Shown one piece after another: positions 26,995 through 32,486 of a stretch of DNA of 64,000 bases. Position 1 is the stretch's first letter. Each line of letters opens with the position of its first letter. A program made the translations under genes and the position numbers. The notes beneath the pieces were generated by a model. The model was not told the origin of the DNA and ran no database searches. It worked only from the letters and a program-made list of their open reading frames with translations. The stretch comes from Chryseobacterium pennipullorum (GTDB lineage: Bacteria > Bacteroidota > Bacteroidia > Flavobacteriales > Weeksellaceae): contig NZ_QNVV01000004.1 of the NCBI RefSeq assembly GCF_003384725.1, forward strand, positions 62,001 through 126,000, in the 5' to 3' direction.

Positions 26995-27546
26995 TTAGTT
27001 ATTCTTTAGACACCAATGTAATATTTTGGCTATATTTTTTGCATCATCTACTCCCCGGTGGTGGGTGCCTTCCAATGGCAGGCCGAGCTCTCCCAAAGCC
27101 CTCTGCATTCCTACACTTTTTCTTATAGAAGGATGCGTCTGCCCAAACAGGGTCTTTACATTGATATGGTTATCAGTAAGGGGATAATCCAGATAAAACC
27201 TTCTGGCCTGGTTCTGGAGCATATTGAGGTCATAATTTCCATAACTAGCCCAGGTCAGTTCTTCAGAGTCATATTCTGCCCTCAGGATGTCAAATGCATC
27301 GTCAAGCATTATTCCTTCATGATCGAGCATATTTTGGGTAAGAGTTGTAAGCTCTGTGCAAAAGGGACTCACCTTTGAATGCCTGGGTTTTATAAGGATT
27401 CCCTCGTTTTTGGAGATCCGGCCGGATGCTGCATTCATGATGCATACTCCGATCTCGATGATCTCACTCTCCTGACCTCTCGGCGGCCGGTTTTCCCAGC
27501 ATGTTGATTCAAGATCTATAATTAATATATTATCTGTTGTTTTCAT
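26995..27546 (-). CDS. DEDDh 3'-5' exonuclease (ERI1-like)
   Basis: 183 aa. The DEDDh residues are visible: D11 and E13 (IIDLEST), D106 (SYGNYDLNML), and H163 with D168 (THHRGVDDA). The IIDLESTCWE start is like ERI1/3'hExo enzymes that trim RNA ends. It is a separate transcription unit: the ligase gene upstream has its own terminator, and there is a 178-nt gap. Its location next to an RNA-ligase operon suggests RNA end trimming as part of the same job, which is inference. Confidence 0.88.
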   Translation of the reverse strand: MKTTDNILIIDLESTCWENRPPRGQESEIIEIGVCIMNAASGRISKNEGILIKPRHSKVSPFCTELTTLTQNMLDHEGIMLDDAFDILRAEYDSEELTWASYGNYDLNMLQNQARRFYLDYPLTDNHINVKTLFGQTHPSIRKSVGMQRALGELGLPLEGTHHRGVDDAKNIAKILHWCLKNN

Positions 27547-27693
27547 TTATTTAAATTGTTTATTAGCCAAAAGACCTGTGGAAAGCAGAGAATAATCAAT
27601 ATGATCAGATCTCCGGTTGCCGGCTTAGTATTTCAGCTTGTTATTTTTTACTGTTTCCGGTTGTACATCACAAACAGAATTTTGCTGGAGCAT

Positions 27694-27725
27694 TAAAAAA
27701 GTTCCGGTAAAAAAATACCGAAACT
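27694..27725 (-). terminator. Terminator of the RNA-repair operon
   Basis: GTTCCGGTA (27701-27709) pairs with TACCGAAAC (27716-27724) with one G-U. The reverse strand runs into six T. The stem touches the stop codon of the ligase gene. Confidence 0.78.
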
Positions 27726-28737
27726 ACACGTTAACGGTCTTCAATTCTTTTTCAATACACTTAATGACCATCTCATTCAATTTTTTGTTAATCCTTTTCT
27801 GCTCCTCTTTTTCAATAGTGGTAAAAGCTTCTGGAAAGTCTTTTCCAAAATCCTCTAAAATATCCTGTGCGAAAAAGCTAGTTACGCGACCAATGATTCC
27901 GGGTTCAAATTCACCAATCTTACCCATAACATTATGCAACCTGTTTTCCGTCACATACTTTTGTATTTCTTCCAGAATAGACTGAGCTTTATCACTAAAA
28001 TGAATATGCTGGTGAACAGAGGTATGCTGTTTTTTCACCATTTTCGATTTCTCGATCCATTTTTCATTCTTATTTTTCAGGATAACTCTGGCTCCATTGC
28101 CAAAGTATCTTGTCTTCAAGGTCCTTATAATAGTACCTTCACACATAGTATTCAATTCGGGCAATCCCAGCCAGCCAGGAATTTTAGAGTTGAAAACATT
28201 CGGAAACCTTAATGCTTCCTCCAAAGTTCCCTGAAATAAAGTTTTAGCATAGAAAAATCCGGTTTTCTCGAAAATTGCATTGATGACATCCGTATCCAGA
28301 TAAGTAATTCCGTTTAACTTGATATCGAAAGCATAAAATTCATTGTAAGGCGCATACTCAATGCCCTTCTGCACCCTTACCGCGCCTTTTACAGCTTCTA
28401 CTTCTGGATGATGGTAACCACCGCCAAACAGTTCTCCGTAGATTACCACTGTTTGAACATCACGATAGATCTTTTTCACTTTATTGAATACATCAATGAC
28501 ATTCTTTCTGTACCGTTCAAGAATCTCGTGGGCATTGAAAAATTTTTCATCACTTCCGATGAAAGCTGTTCTCTTTGCTATTCTGATTTCCTTTCCATCG
28601 GTAAAAAAAGAAAAATTCGCTCCATGTACTTTTTCCTGTACAATGAAAATTTCTTCTCCAAACCCCTGCCGTCTGATCTGCTCGATCACCCGGTCCTGGT
28701 ACGCATTTTCTATCGTGTTATATGTTTTGAAAATCAT
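27724..28737 (-). CDS. Rnl2-type RNA ligase
   Basis: 337 aa. Nucleotidyltransferase motifs of the T4 Rnl2 group are in order: I, EKVHGAN with the lysine to be adenylylated at K36; IIIa-type YGELFGG (100-106); IV, EGTIIR (200-205); V, LKNKNEKW with K221 and K223. Such enzymes seal 3'-OH and 5'-phosphate RNA ends, preferably nicks in duplex RNA. The C-terminal ~100 residues are helical and specific to the cellular subgroup. It starts 4 nt after the cyclic-phosphate-processing gene, ending an operon that begins just below a tRNA array. Confidence 0.92.
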   Translation of the reverse strand: MIFKTYNTIENAYQDRVIEQIRRQGFGEEIFIVQEKVHGANFSFFTDGKEIRIAKRTAFIGSDEKFFNAHEILERYRKNVIDVFNKVKKIYRDVQTVVIYGELFGGGYHHPEVEAVKGAVRVQKGIEYAPYNEFYAFDIKLNGITYLDTDVINAIFEKTGFFYAKTLFQGTLEEALRFPNVFNSKIPGWLGLPELNTMCEGTIIRTLKTRYFGNGARVILKNKNEKWIEKSKMVKKQHTSVHQHIHFSDKAQSILEEIQKYVTENRLHNVMGKIGEFEPGIIGRVTSFFAQDILEDFGKDFPEAFTTIEKEEQKRINKKLNEMVIKCIEKELKTVNV

Positions 28738-28741
28738 TTTT

Positions 28742-29119
28742 TTAGTTTTTAATAGCTTTAAAATTGTTTAAAAGACTGGTGATATTTTTCTTTCCTACAG
28801 GATTCATAGAATGACAGTAAAACTCCGGAATGTCCATATGCTGATCCAGGCAATACGCCACCAGCCACTTGGCGCATTCATATCCGGTTTTTTCAACCCA
28901 TTCCTGAGTATCAGCTTTCGGATCGTGTTCATCTGCAAGGTCATGATCAAAAGAGATCATTTCCGGAAGTCCTTTTTTGCGAATCCAGCTGACAAACTGG
29001 TCGTAGTTCTGAACGATGTGCCAGTCACCTCTGAGGAAAAAATCCTGCCGGGTATAATGATATGCTTCAACAGGAAATCTTACATCATCCAGAAATAACA
29101 GTCTTTTTGTCTTTTTCAT
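28742..29119 (-). CDS. Cyclic-phosphate-processing receiver-domain protein (cPPR)
   Basis: 125 aa. A receiver-like fold with LLFLDDVR (D11, D12) at the first strand and ISFDHDLAD (D58, H59, D60) at the third. This extra-histidine pattern defines the cPPR family, predicted by comparative genomics to remove or open cyclic phosphates at broken RNA ends. The phosphoacceptor lysine/threonine set of true response regulators is not obvious. It lies between the YkuK-like gene (57 nt) and the RNA ligase (4 nt), a logical order for end healing before sealing. Confidence 0.85.
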   Translation of the reverse strand: MKKTKRLLFLDDVRFPVEAYHYTRQDFFLRGDWHIVQNYDQFVSWIRKKGLPEMISFDHDLADEHDPKADTQEWVEKTGYECAKWLVAYCLDQHMDIPEFYCHSMNPVGKKNITSLLNNFKAIKN

Positions 29120-29176
29120 TTCCTTATTTTTTTGTTGGCAGGGCGTTCTGCTTCCAGCCTTCGTCTTCCAGCTGGG

Positions 29177-29662
29177 CTACACCATCATATCTGCACAATT
29201 GGAACTTGCAAATGCGAAAGGTTTTGCTTTAAATACATACCCCATTCCCAGGATATACCCCATAGCATCTTTTAATGCTACATTGGATTTAAAATCCGGA
29301 TCGGTATTAATGTCTGCGTGTACCTCCATTTCAACACCATACGTATCCAACACAGAACAGATCATGTATGCGATTTCAACAGATTTGTTGACCTCATTCA
29401 GCATACGTTCTTTGATGCTAATGCTCTGTATTTCTCTTTCTTTTCTGATAAAGGTAAACGCTCCTTTGCCTTCACGAATAAATACTACTGCCGTAGCATA
29501 GCTGATTGCATCGCCATATACATGAGAGTCTGATCCCACACACACTTTCAGGCGGTGTCCACTGGCCTGTTCGCGAATGATGGCTTCTTCTACCAGCTGT
29601 GTGATAGAGTGCTGGAAAATTTTTCCATTCATATTCTGCCATGTTTGTTGTTGCGTTTCCAT
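29177..29662 (-). CDS. YkuK-like RNase H-fold protein (DUF458)
   Basis: 161 aa. The core strand and loop VCVGSDSHVYGDAISYATAVVFIR (D45) match the YkuK/DUF458 family, an RNase H-like fold with conserved acidic residues. A later acidic patch (HADINTDPD) could complete a metal site. An RNA nuclease activity is predicted for the family, not shown here. It is the first protein gene after the tRNA array. The 93-nt gap contains no strong terminator, so it may share the tRNA transcript. Confidence 0.82.
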   Translation of the reverse strand: METQQQTWQNMNGKIFQHSITQLVEEAIIREQASGHRLKVCVGSDSHVYGDAISYATAVVFIREGKGAFTFIRKEREIQSISIKERMLNEVNKSVEIAYMICSVLDTYGVEMEVHADINTDPDFKSNVALKDAMGYILGMGYVFKAKPFAFASSNCADMMV

Positions 29663-29755
29663 TTTTTCTACATACTTTAATTTATAATTGATACATGATT
29701 GTTCATAATGCTGTATTGGCCGTTTCTATAGGCCTTTAACATTTAATTACTATTG

Positions 29756-29828
29756 TTGATTCATCAGGACTCGAACCTGAACTACAAGAATCAAAATCTT
29801 GTGTGCTGACCAATTACACTACGAATCA
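29756..29828 (-). tRNA. tRNA-Gln(TTG)
   Basis: 73 nt, full cloverleaf. Acceptor TGATTCG / TGAATCA, D stem GTGT/GCAC, anticodon stem CAAGA/TCTTG around TTTTGAT (anticodon TTG), T arm TCAGG-TTCGAGT-CCTGA, A73, CCA not encoded. It is the last tRNA in the direction of transcription, 93 nt before the YkuK-like gene. Confidence 0.9.
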
Positions 29829-29881
29829 GCATAACTGAATAAGTGGGTACCCATAATTTCTTATGACGTATTCACGTTTTG

Positions 29882-29954
29882 CGGAACAGACAGGAATCGA
29901 ACCTGTCCCTTTAGTTTTTCAGACTAACGTGCAGACCTGCTACACCACTCTTCC
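29882..29954 (-). tRNA. tRNA-Phe(GAA)
   Basis: 73 nt. Anticodon stem TTAGT/ACTAA around CTGAAAA (anticodon GAA), T arm ACAGG-TTCGATT-CCTGT, D stem GTGT/GCAC. The acceptor GGAAGAG / CTGTTCC has one G-G mismatch (5-68), which is unusual. Discriminator G; no CCA. Confidence 0.82.
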
Positions 29955-30050
29955 CTGTTTGATGGGTAATGAGTAACCGGTAATACATAATATGCCTATG
30001 ATTTCCCTGTAGTCATTACTCATTGTTCATTATATTTCATTCTTTTTTGG

Positions 30051-30123
30051 TACGGGAAGAGGGACTCGAACCCCCAGCAGCTTGATCCTAAATCAAGAGT
30101 GTCTACCATTCCACCATTCCCGC
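30051..30123 (-). tRNA. tRNA with Leu anticodon (TAG) but short variable loop
   Basis: 73 nt. Acceptor GCGGGAA / TTCCCGT (G1-U72), anticodon stem CTTGA/TCAAG around TTTAGGA (anticodon TAG, Leu), T arm GGGGG-TTCGAGT-CCCTC, A73 followed by encoded CCA. The variable region is only 5 nt (CTGCT), whereas bacterial Leu tRNAs are class II with a long arm. Charging by LeuRS is therefore uncertain. Confidence 0.85.
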
Positions 30124-30193
30124 AGTTTTTATGAGCCAATTATTGTGATCGACCTGAATATAGGTTTCCGGAATTGACCAGTCATCCAGGTTT

Positions 30194-30268
30194 GAGAAAG
30201 TTCTGTCTGTTATAAACTATGCCTGTAAGTTTTTGTAAAGATCATCTGCGCTTGACAAACCTTTCTCA
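30194..30268 (-). repeat. Array spacer element a (structured repeat)
   Basis: Read on + the closing stem is GAGAAAGTTCTGTC with GACAAACCTTTCTC (13 of 14 pairs counting one G-U). Inside it lies the shared core AAAGATCATCTGC. It is one of five such elements between tRNAs whose stems differ in sequence but keep pairing. Confidence 0.65.
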
Positions 30269-30300
30269 TTTCCTGTTATGTTTTGCTTAAAAAAATAAAA

Positions 30301-30344
30301 GACTGTCGACGTATCGGCTAAAAGATCATCTGCTTCTGACAGTC
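30301..30344 (-). repeat. Array spacer element b (structured repeat)
   Basis: Closing stem GACTGTC (30301-30307) with GACAGTC (30338-30344), perfect. The 30-nt interior holds the shared core AAAGATCATCTGC. Confidence 0.65.
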
Positions 30345-30367
30345 CTTTTCTCTCTTTTCATCATTTG

Positions 30368-30450
30368 TGTGAATGGTAACCGGCCAATTTTTTTTAAAAT
30401 CTGAACTTTCATGGTATTAAAATCATTTCAGTATTGACCGGTTATTCACA
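30368..30450 (-). repeat. Long imperfect inverted repeat in the tRNA array
   Basis: TGTGAATGGTAACCGG (30368-30383) continuing CCAAT faces ATTGACCGGTTATTCACA (30433-30450), giving a long stem with a 2-nt bulge and one C-A. An inner CTGAA/TTCAG pair narrows the loop. It lies 5 nt downstream of a tRNA-Glu and could be a terminator-like or processing structure. Confidence 0.55.
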
Positions 30451-30455
30451 TCAAG

Positions 30456-30527
30456 TACTCTATAAGGGGATCGAACCCTTATTCTCTGCTCGAAAGGCAG
30501 GCGTCCTTACCATTAGACGAATAGAGC
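30456..30527 (-). tRNA. tRNA-Glu(TTC), copy 2 in transcription order
   Basis: 72 nt. Acceptor GCTCTAT / ATAGAGT (G1-U72), D stem GTCT/GGAC, anticodon stem CCTGC/GCAGA with one C-A at 27-43 around CTTTCGA (anticodon TTC), T arm AAGGG-TTCGATC-CCCTT, A73, no CCA. Confidence 0.88.
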
Positions 30528-30534
30528 AATAAAA

Positions 30535-30608
30535 CCAACTGACCGGGAATCGAACCCGGACAACAAGAGTACAGTTCCTGCATGCTGCCGTTACATTATC
30601 AGCGGTTA
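30535..30608 (-). tRNA. tRNA-like gene, probably Thr(TGT), degenerate
   Basis: 74 nt. The T arm CCGGG-TTCGATT-CCCGG is perfect. An anticodon arm CAGGA/TCTTG around ACTGTAC gives TGT (Thr), but position 33 is C rather than the universal T. The acceptor TAACCGC / TCAGTTG has two mismatches and the D stem is weak. It begins 1 nt after the Tyr gene ends. It may be non-functional or need unusual processing. Confidence 0.55.
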
Positions 30609-30609
30609 G

Positions 30610-30744
30610 TGGAAGTAGCAGGATTCGAACCTGCTCAGCAATGAAGCAACAGATTTTACGCTGTGTTTTTCATTTTTTTTAAGGAATCGTTCACTTCGTT
30701 CCTCATGTCAGTCTGCCCCAACACTCCAACGTTGGCGTACTTCC
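30610..30744 (-). tRNA. tRNA-Tyr(GTA) with about 51-nt insertion in the anticodon loop
   Basis: The two ends fit perfectly: acceptor GGAAGTA / TACTTCC, D arm CCAA-(10 nt)-TTGG, anticodon stem GCAGA (30716-30712) with TCTGT (30653-30649), class II variable arm of 14 nt, T arm GCAGG-TTCGAAT-CCTGC, A73. The anticodon loop spans 58 nt (30654-30711) instead of 7. It begins CTG and ends GTAAAA, so removal of about 50-51 nt restores CTGTAAA(A) with anticodon GTA. The insert contains a small hairpin (AGGAA/TTCCT type) and an A-rich tract. Confidence 0.75.
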
Positions 30745-30814
30745 TTTTTTTATGAGTAATCTGCAATGATTAATAACTAATTTCTCCACTATTCTTTCTC
30801 ATCGGAGTTAATAA

Positions 30815-30868
30815 AAGCTTGTCTTAATTTTTTTGTTTGATATAAGAACTTCTGTGCCCGACAAGCTT
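30815..30868 (-). repeat. Array spacer element c (structured repeat)
   Basis: AAGCTTGTC (30815-30823) pairs perfectly with GACAAGCTT (30860-30868). An outer GGAG/CTCC pair flanks it. Core TAAGAACTTCTG inside. Confidence 0.7.
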
Positions 30869-30907
30869 ATATTTTTCCTCCTGAACTAATCTCATTTTAG
30901 TTATTTG

Positions 30908-30989
30908 AGATGGTTATGGGATTCAAACCCACTCAGTTTACACAGCGGTTTTGCAGACCGCCCCGACTCTTCCACTTCGGCGAACCATC
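30908..30989 (-). tRNA. tRNA-Cys(GCA) with enlarged variable region
   Basis: 82 nt. Perfect acceptor GATGGTT / AACCATC, D stem CCGA/TCGG, anticodon stem GCGGT/ACCGC around CTGCAAA (anticodon GCA) and T arm GTGGG-TTTGAAT-CCCAT. Discriminator U73 is the Cys identity base. The variable region is 12 nt instead of the usual 4-5. No CCA encoded. Confidence 0.88.
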
Positions 30990-31002
30990 AGATTAAAAAA
31001 TA

Positions 31003-31052
31003 AAGTCTGTCTAAAATCGTTTGATATAAGAACTTCTGCGCTCAACAAACTT
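31003..31052 (-). repeat. Array spacer element d (structured repeat)
   Basis: AAGTCTGTC (31003-31011) pairs with AACAAACTT (31044-31052) with G-U pairs. Core TAAGAACTTCTGC inside, nearly identical to element c. Confidence 0.65.
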
Positions 31053-31113
31053 ATTTTTACCTAAAAATTTATAAATGATATTCTTTAATTTTTAATTAAT
31101 CGGGAGAGAAGAA

Positions 31114-31168
31114 AAGCCTGTCTGTATTTTCGTGTTTGGCGTAAAGATCTTCTGCTCTTGACAAACTT
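31114..31168 (-). repeat. Array spacer element e (structured repeat)
   Basis: AAGCCTGTC (31114-31122) pairs with GACAAACTT (31160-31168) using G-U pairs, with an outer GGGAGA/TCTCC extension. Core TAAAGATCTTCTGC. The flank up to the next tRNA (TTAGTTATCTG) is also shared with the flank of element c, so the whole spacer looks duplicated. Confidence 0.68.
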
Positions 31169-31207
31169 TTACTTTTTCTCCTGAAACAATTAACAATTAG
31201 TTATCTG

Positions 31208-31279
31208 CGATTCCGGAAAGATTCGAACTTTCAACTTCCGGTTTAACAGACCGGCGCTCTGCCATTGAGCTACAAAATC
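31208..31279 (-). tRNA. tRNA-Asn(GTT)
   Basis: 72 nt. Acceptor GATTTTG / CGGAATC with two G-U, D stem GCTC/GAGC, anticodon stem CCGGT/ACCGG around CTGTTAA (anticodon GTT), T arm GAAAG-TTCGAAT-CTTTC, G73, no CCA. Confidence 0.92.
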
Positions 31280-31284
31280 TTTTG

Positions 31285-31358
31285 TAGTTTCGGAAGGACT
31301 CGAACCTTCAACCTTCGGCTTATGAAACCGACACTCTAGCCACTTGAGCTACGAAACC
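31285..31358 (-). tRNA. tRNA-Met(CAT) (elongator, or Ile2)
   Basis: 74 nt. Acceptor GGTTTCG / CGAAACT (G1-U72), D stem GCTC/GAGT, anticodon stem TCGGT/GCCGA around TTCATAA (anticodon CAT), T arm GAAGG-TTCGAGT-CCTTC, A73. A CAT anticodon could also belong to lysidine-modified Ile2; the sequence does not settle this. Confidence 0.9.
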
Positions 31359-31363
31359 TTTTG

Positions 31364-31435
31364 TATTCCATAAGGGAGTCGAACCCTTGTCGTTCGGTAG
31401 AAAGCCGAATGCACTCACCATTATGTTAATGGAAC
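31364..31435 (-). tRNA. tRNA-Glu(TTC), copy 1 in transcription order
   Basis: 72 nt. Acceptor GTTCCAT / ATGGAAT (G1-U72), anticodon stem TTCGG/CCGAA around CTTTCTA (anticodon TTC; position 37 is T, unusual for Glu), T arm AAGGG-TTCGACT-CCCTT, weak D stem, A73, no CCA. Confidence 0.85.
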
Positions 31436-31442
31436 TAATCGT

Positions 31443-31490
31443 CTGGAAAGCAAGATTGTTCACTTTAGACAACCACCGTTATCTTTCCAG
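31443..31490 (-). repeat. Hairpin in the tRNA array
   Basis: CTGGAAAG (31443-31450) pairs perfectly with CTTTCCAG (31483-31490) around 32 nt containing a TTGT/ACAA pair. It lies between the armless Asp-like gene and tRNA-Glu. It does not share the core of elements a-e. Confidence 0.55.
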
Positions 31491-31494
31491 TTGA

Positions 31495-31554
31495 CAGATT
31501 CACTTCAAAATTCTTTTCCGGGAGACAGCCGGAACTCAATTTCTCCATGAATCT
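31495..31554 (-). tRNA. 60-nt armless tRNA-like gene with Asp anticodon (GTC)
   Basis: Perfect 7-bp acceptor AGATTCA (31554-31548) / TGAATCT and a perfect 6-bp anticodon stem TTCCGG/CCGGAA around the 7-nt loop CTGTCTC, identical to the loop of the neighbouring tRNA-Asp. The base after the acceptor is G, the Asp discriminator. The D and T arms are replaced by two unpaired 13-nt linkers. It follows tRNA-Asp by 3 nt. Confidence 0.55.
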
Positions 31555-31557
31555 TTG

Positions 31558-31629
31558 CGGTCTATGCGAGAATCGAACTCGCAGTGCCCAAGAGACAGTC
31601 GGGCAGGTTAGCCATTACCTCAATAGACC
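31558..31629 (-). tRNA. tRNA-Asp(GTC)
   Basis: 72 nt. Acceptor GGTCTAT / ATAGACC, D stem AGGT/ACCT, anticodon stem CCCGA/TTGGG around CTGTCTC (anticodon GTC), T arm GCGAG-TTCGATT-CTCGC, G73, no CCA. Confidence 0.92.
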
Positions 31630-31639
31630 TTTATTTTTG

Positions 31640-31711
31640 TGATTCGATCTGGCCCGAACCTCTAACCCTTGGTTTAGAAACCCATGCGCTATCCAGTTGA
31701 GCCACAGAACC
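31640..31711 (-). tRNA. tRNA-like gene, probably Arg(TCT), degenerate T arm
   Basis: 72 nt. The D arm and loop TTTCTAA suggest anticodon TCT (Arg). The anticodon stem ATGGG/ACCAA has mismatches, the T stem keeps only two pairs (GG-TTCGGG-CC) and the D stem has a T-C mismatch. Acceptor GGTTCTG / TCGAATC has one mismatch plus G-U pairs. Probably decaying, or atypical in the same way as other members of the array. Confidence 0.55.
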
Positions 31712-31716
31712 AATGG

Positions 31717-31790
31717 TAATCCCAGAAAGATTTGAACTTTCAACCCCCGGTTTAAAAGACCGGTGCTCTAACCATTTGAGCTATGAGATT
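31717..31790 (-). tRNA. tRNA-Lys(TTT)
   Basis: 74 nt, first in the array. Acceptor AATCTCA / TGGGATT with one G-U, D stem GCTC/GAGC, anticodon stem CCGGT/ACCGG around CTTTTAA (anticodon TTT), T arm GAAAG-TTCAAAT-CTTTC, A73 followed by encoded CCA. Confidence 0.92.
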
Positions 31791-31916
31791 GTATACTTAT
31801 GGTATCTTCAGGGCCGTTCACTATTCATTATTGTGATCAGCGGTATTCACAAATGCTTCGCATCCCGACTCCTGTTCTTTCATTGACTGACACTTTACCA
31901 ACTCAGCGAAAGAAAC

Positions 31917-31950
31917 CATAAAAAAAGCGCCTCTTTTCGGGAGGCGCTTT
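31917..31950 (-). terminator. Terminator after small ORF 1
   Basis: AAAGCGCCTC pairs with GAGGCGCTTT around a 7-nt loop. On the reverse strand it is followed by about eight T. It lies between the 42-codon ORF and the tRNA array, so it would end or attenuate the transcript before the tRNAs. Confidence 0.85.
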
Positions 31951-31971
31951 ATATAAATTTTACGTAAACGA

Positions 31972-32100
31972 TCATTCGCTGACCCACGTATATAAGCACC
32001 TTTTATCCACAATTTCACCATCTATCATACATAGACTTCCTGCCGGCTGCTGTCCGAATAGGATTGAATATGGATTGAATATGTTATGTAATTGTTTCAT
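31972..32100 (-). CDS. Small ORF 1, 42 aa
   Basis: From ATG 32100 the peptide begins MKQLHNIFNPYS and ends LYTWVSE, with two Cys. It ends 21 nt before a strong terminator and has a candidate promoter about 70 nt upstream of the ATG. A second ORF of exactly the same length with its own terminator lies at 32487-32615. No family recognised. It may be a leader ORF controlling the tRNA array or an independent small protein. Confidence 0.5.
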   Translation of the reverse strand: MKQLHNIFNPYSILFGQQPAGSLCMIDGEIVDKRCLYTWVSE

Positions 32101-32169
32101 TTTATTTTTGTTTGTCTTTAAATTATTTTTTGTGAATCCTGAAAACCTGTTGCTTTCAATTTTCGGTTG

Positions 32170-32201
32170 CAAAGTAAATATGAATTTTTGAAACTCACAA
32201 A
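32170..32201 (-). promoter_or_regulatory. Candidate promoter for small ORF 1 / tRNA array
   Basis: On the reverse strand TTTG (32198-32201) is 20 nt upstream of TTACTTTG (32170-32177), one base off TAnnTTTG. It gives a leader of about 65-70 nt. Confidence 0.45.
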
Positions 32202-32420
32202 TAAATTTTTAAATCAACTTATTGAAAACCAGTATATTACGATAAATTTTAGCACATAAGGTTTTTGTCCGTACTATTTTACGGATATCTTAATTACCTA
32301 AATGACTGTCTCTCACCGGGTTGTCTATCACTCTATTTTATCGTATTAAAGTTTCATTGTGTATTAAAAATTTTTCATGTTTATGGTTATTTTTTTTCAT
32401 TCTAAATAATTTCTGACCTA

Positions 32421-32454
32421 AAAAACAAAAAACGCCTCGAAAAATCGAGGCGTT
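32421..32454 (-). terminator. Terminator after small ORF 2
   Basis: AACGCCTCGA (32431-32440) pairs with TCGAGGCGTT (32445-32454) around AAAA; the reverse strand continues TTTTGTTTTT. Confidence 0.85.
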
Positions 32455-32486
32455 CCTGCAGTATTTTGATTAAATTTTTACGGGTT

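Larger units (their letters stand above)
32101..32486. other. Non-coding stretch between two small-ORF units
   Basis: 386 nt, AT-rich. It holds the candidate promoter of small ORF 1 (32170-32201) and the terminator of small ORF 2 (32421-32454); I see no gene in the remainder. Confidence 0.5.

Noticed and set aside
30681..30744. The Tyr tRNA insertion as a group I or group II intron
   Set aside because: About 51 nt is far too short for either ribozyme class and no intron core motifs are visible.
30194..31168. Spacer elements a-e as a CRISPR array
   Set aside because: Copies are not regularly spaced, vary in the stems and are separated by tRNA genes; no cas genes nearby.
30194..31168. Spacer elements a-e as simple Rho-independent terminators
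   Set aside because: Loops of 30-45 nt hold a conserved core and the stems are AU/GU-rich; conservation is in the loop, unlike terminators.
31821..32021. 66-codon leftward frame upstream of tRNA-Lys
   Set aside because: It runs through a strong terminator hairpin (31917-31950) and into small ORF 1 in another frame; no coding evidence.
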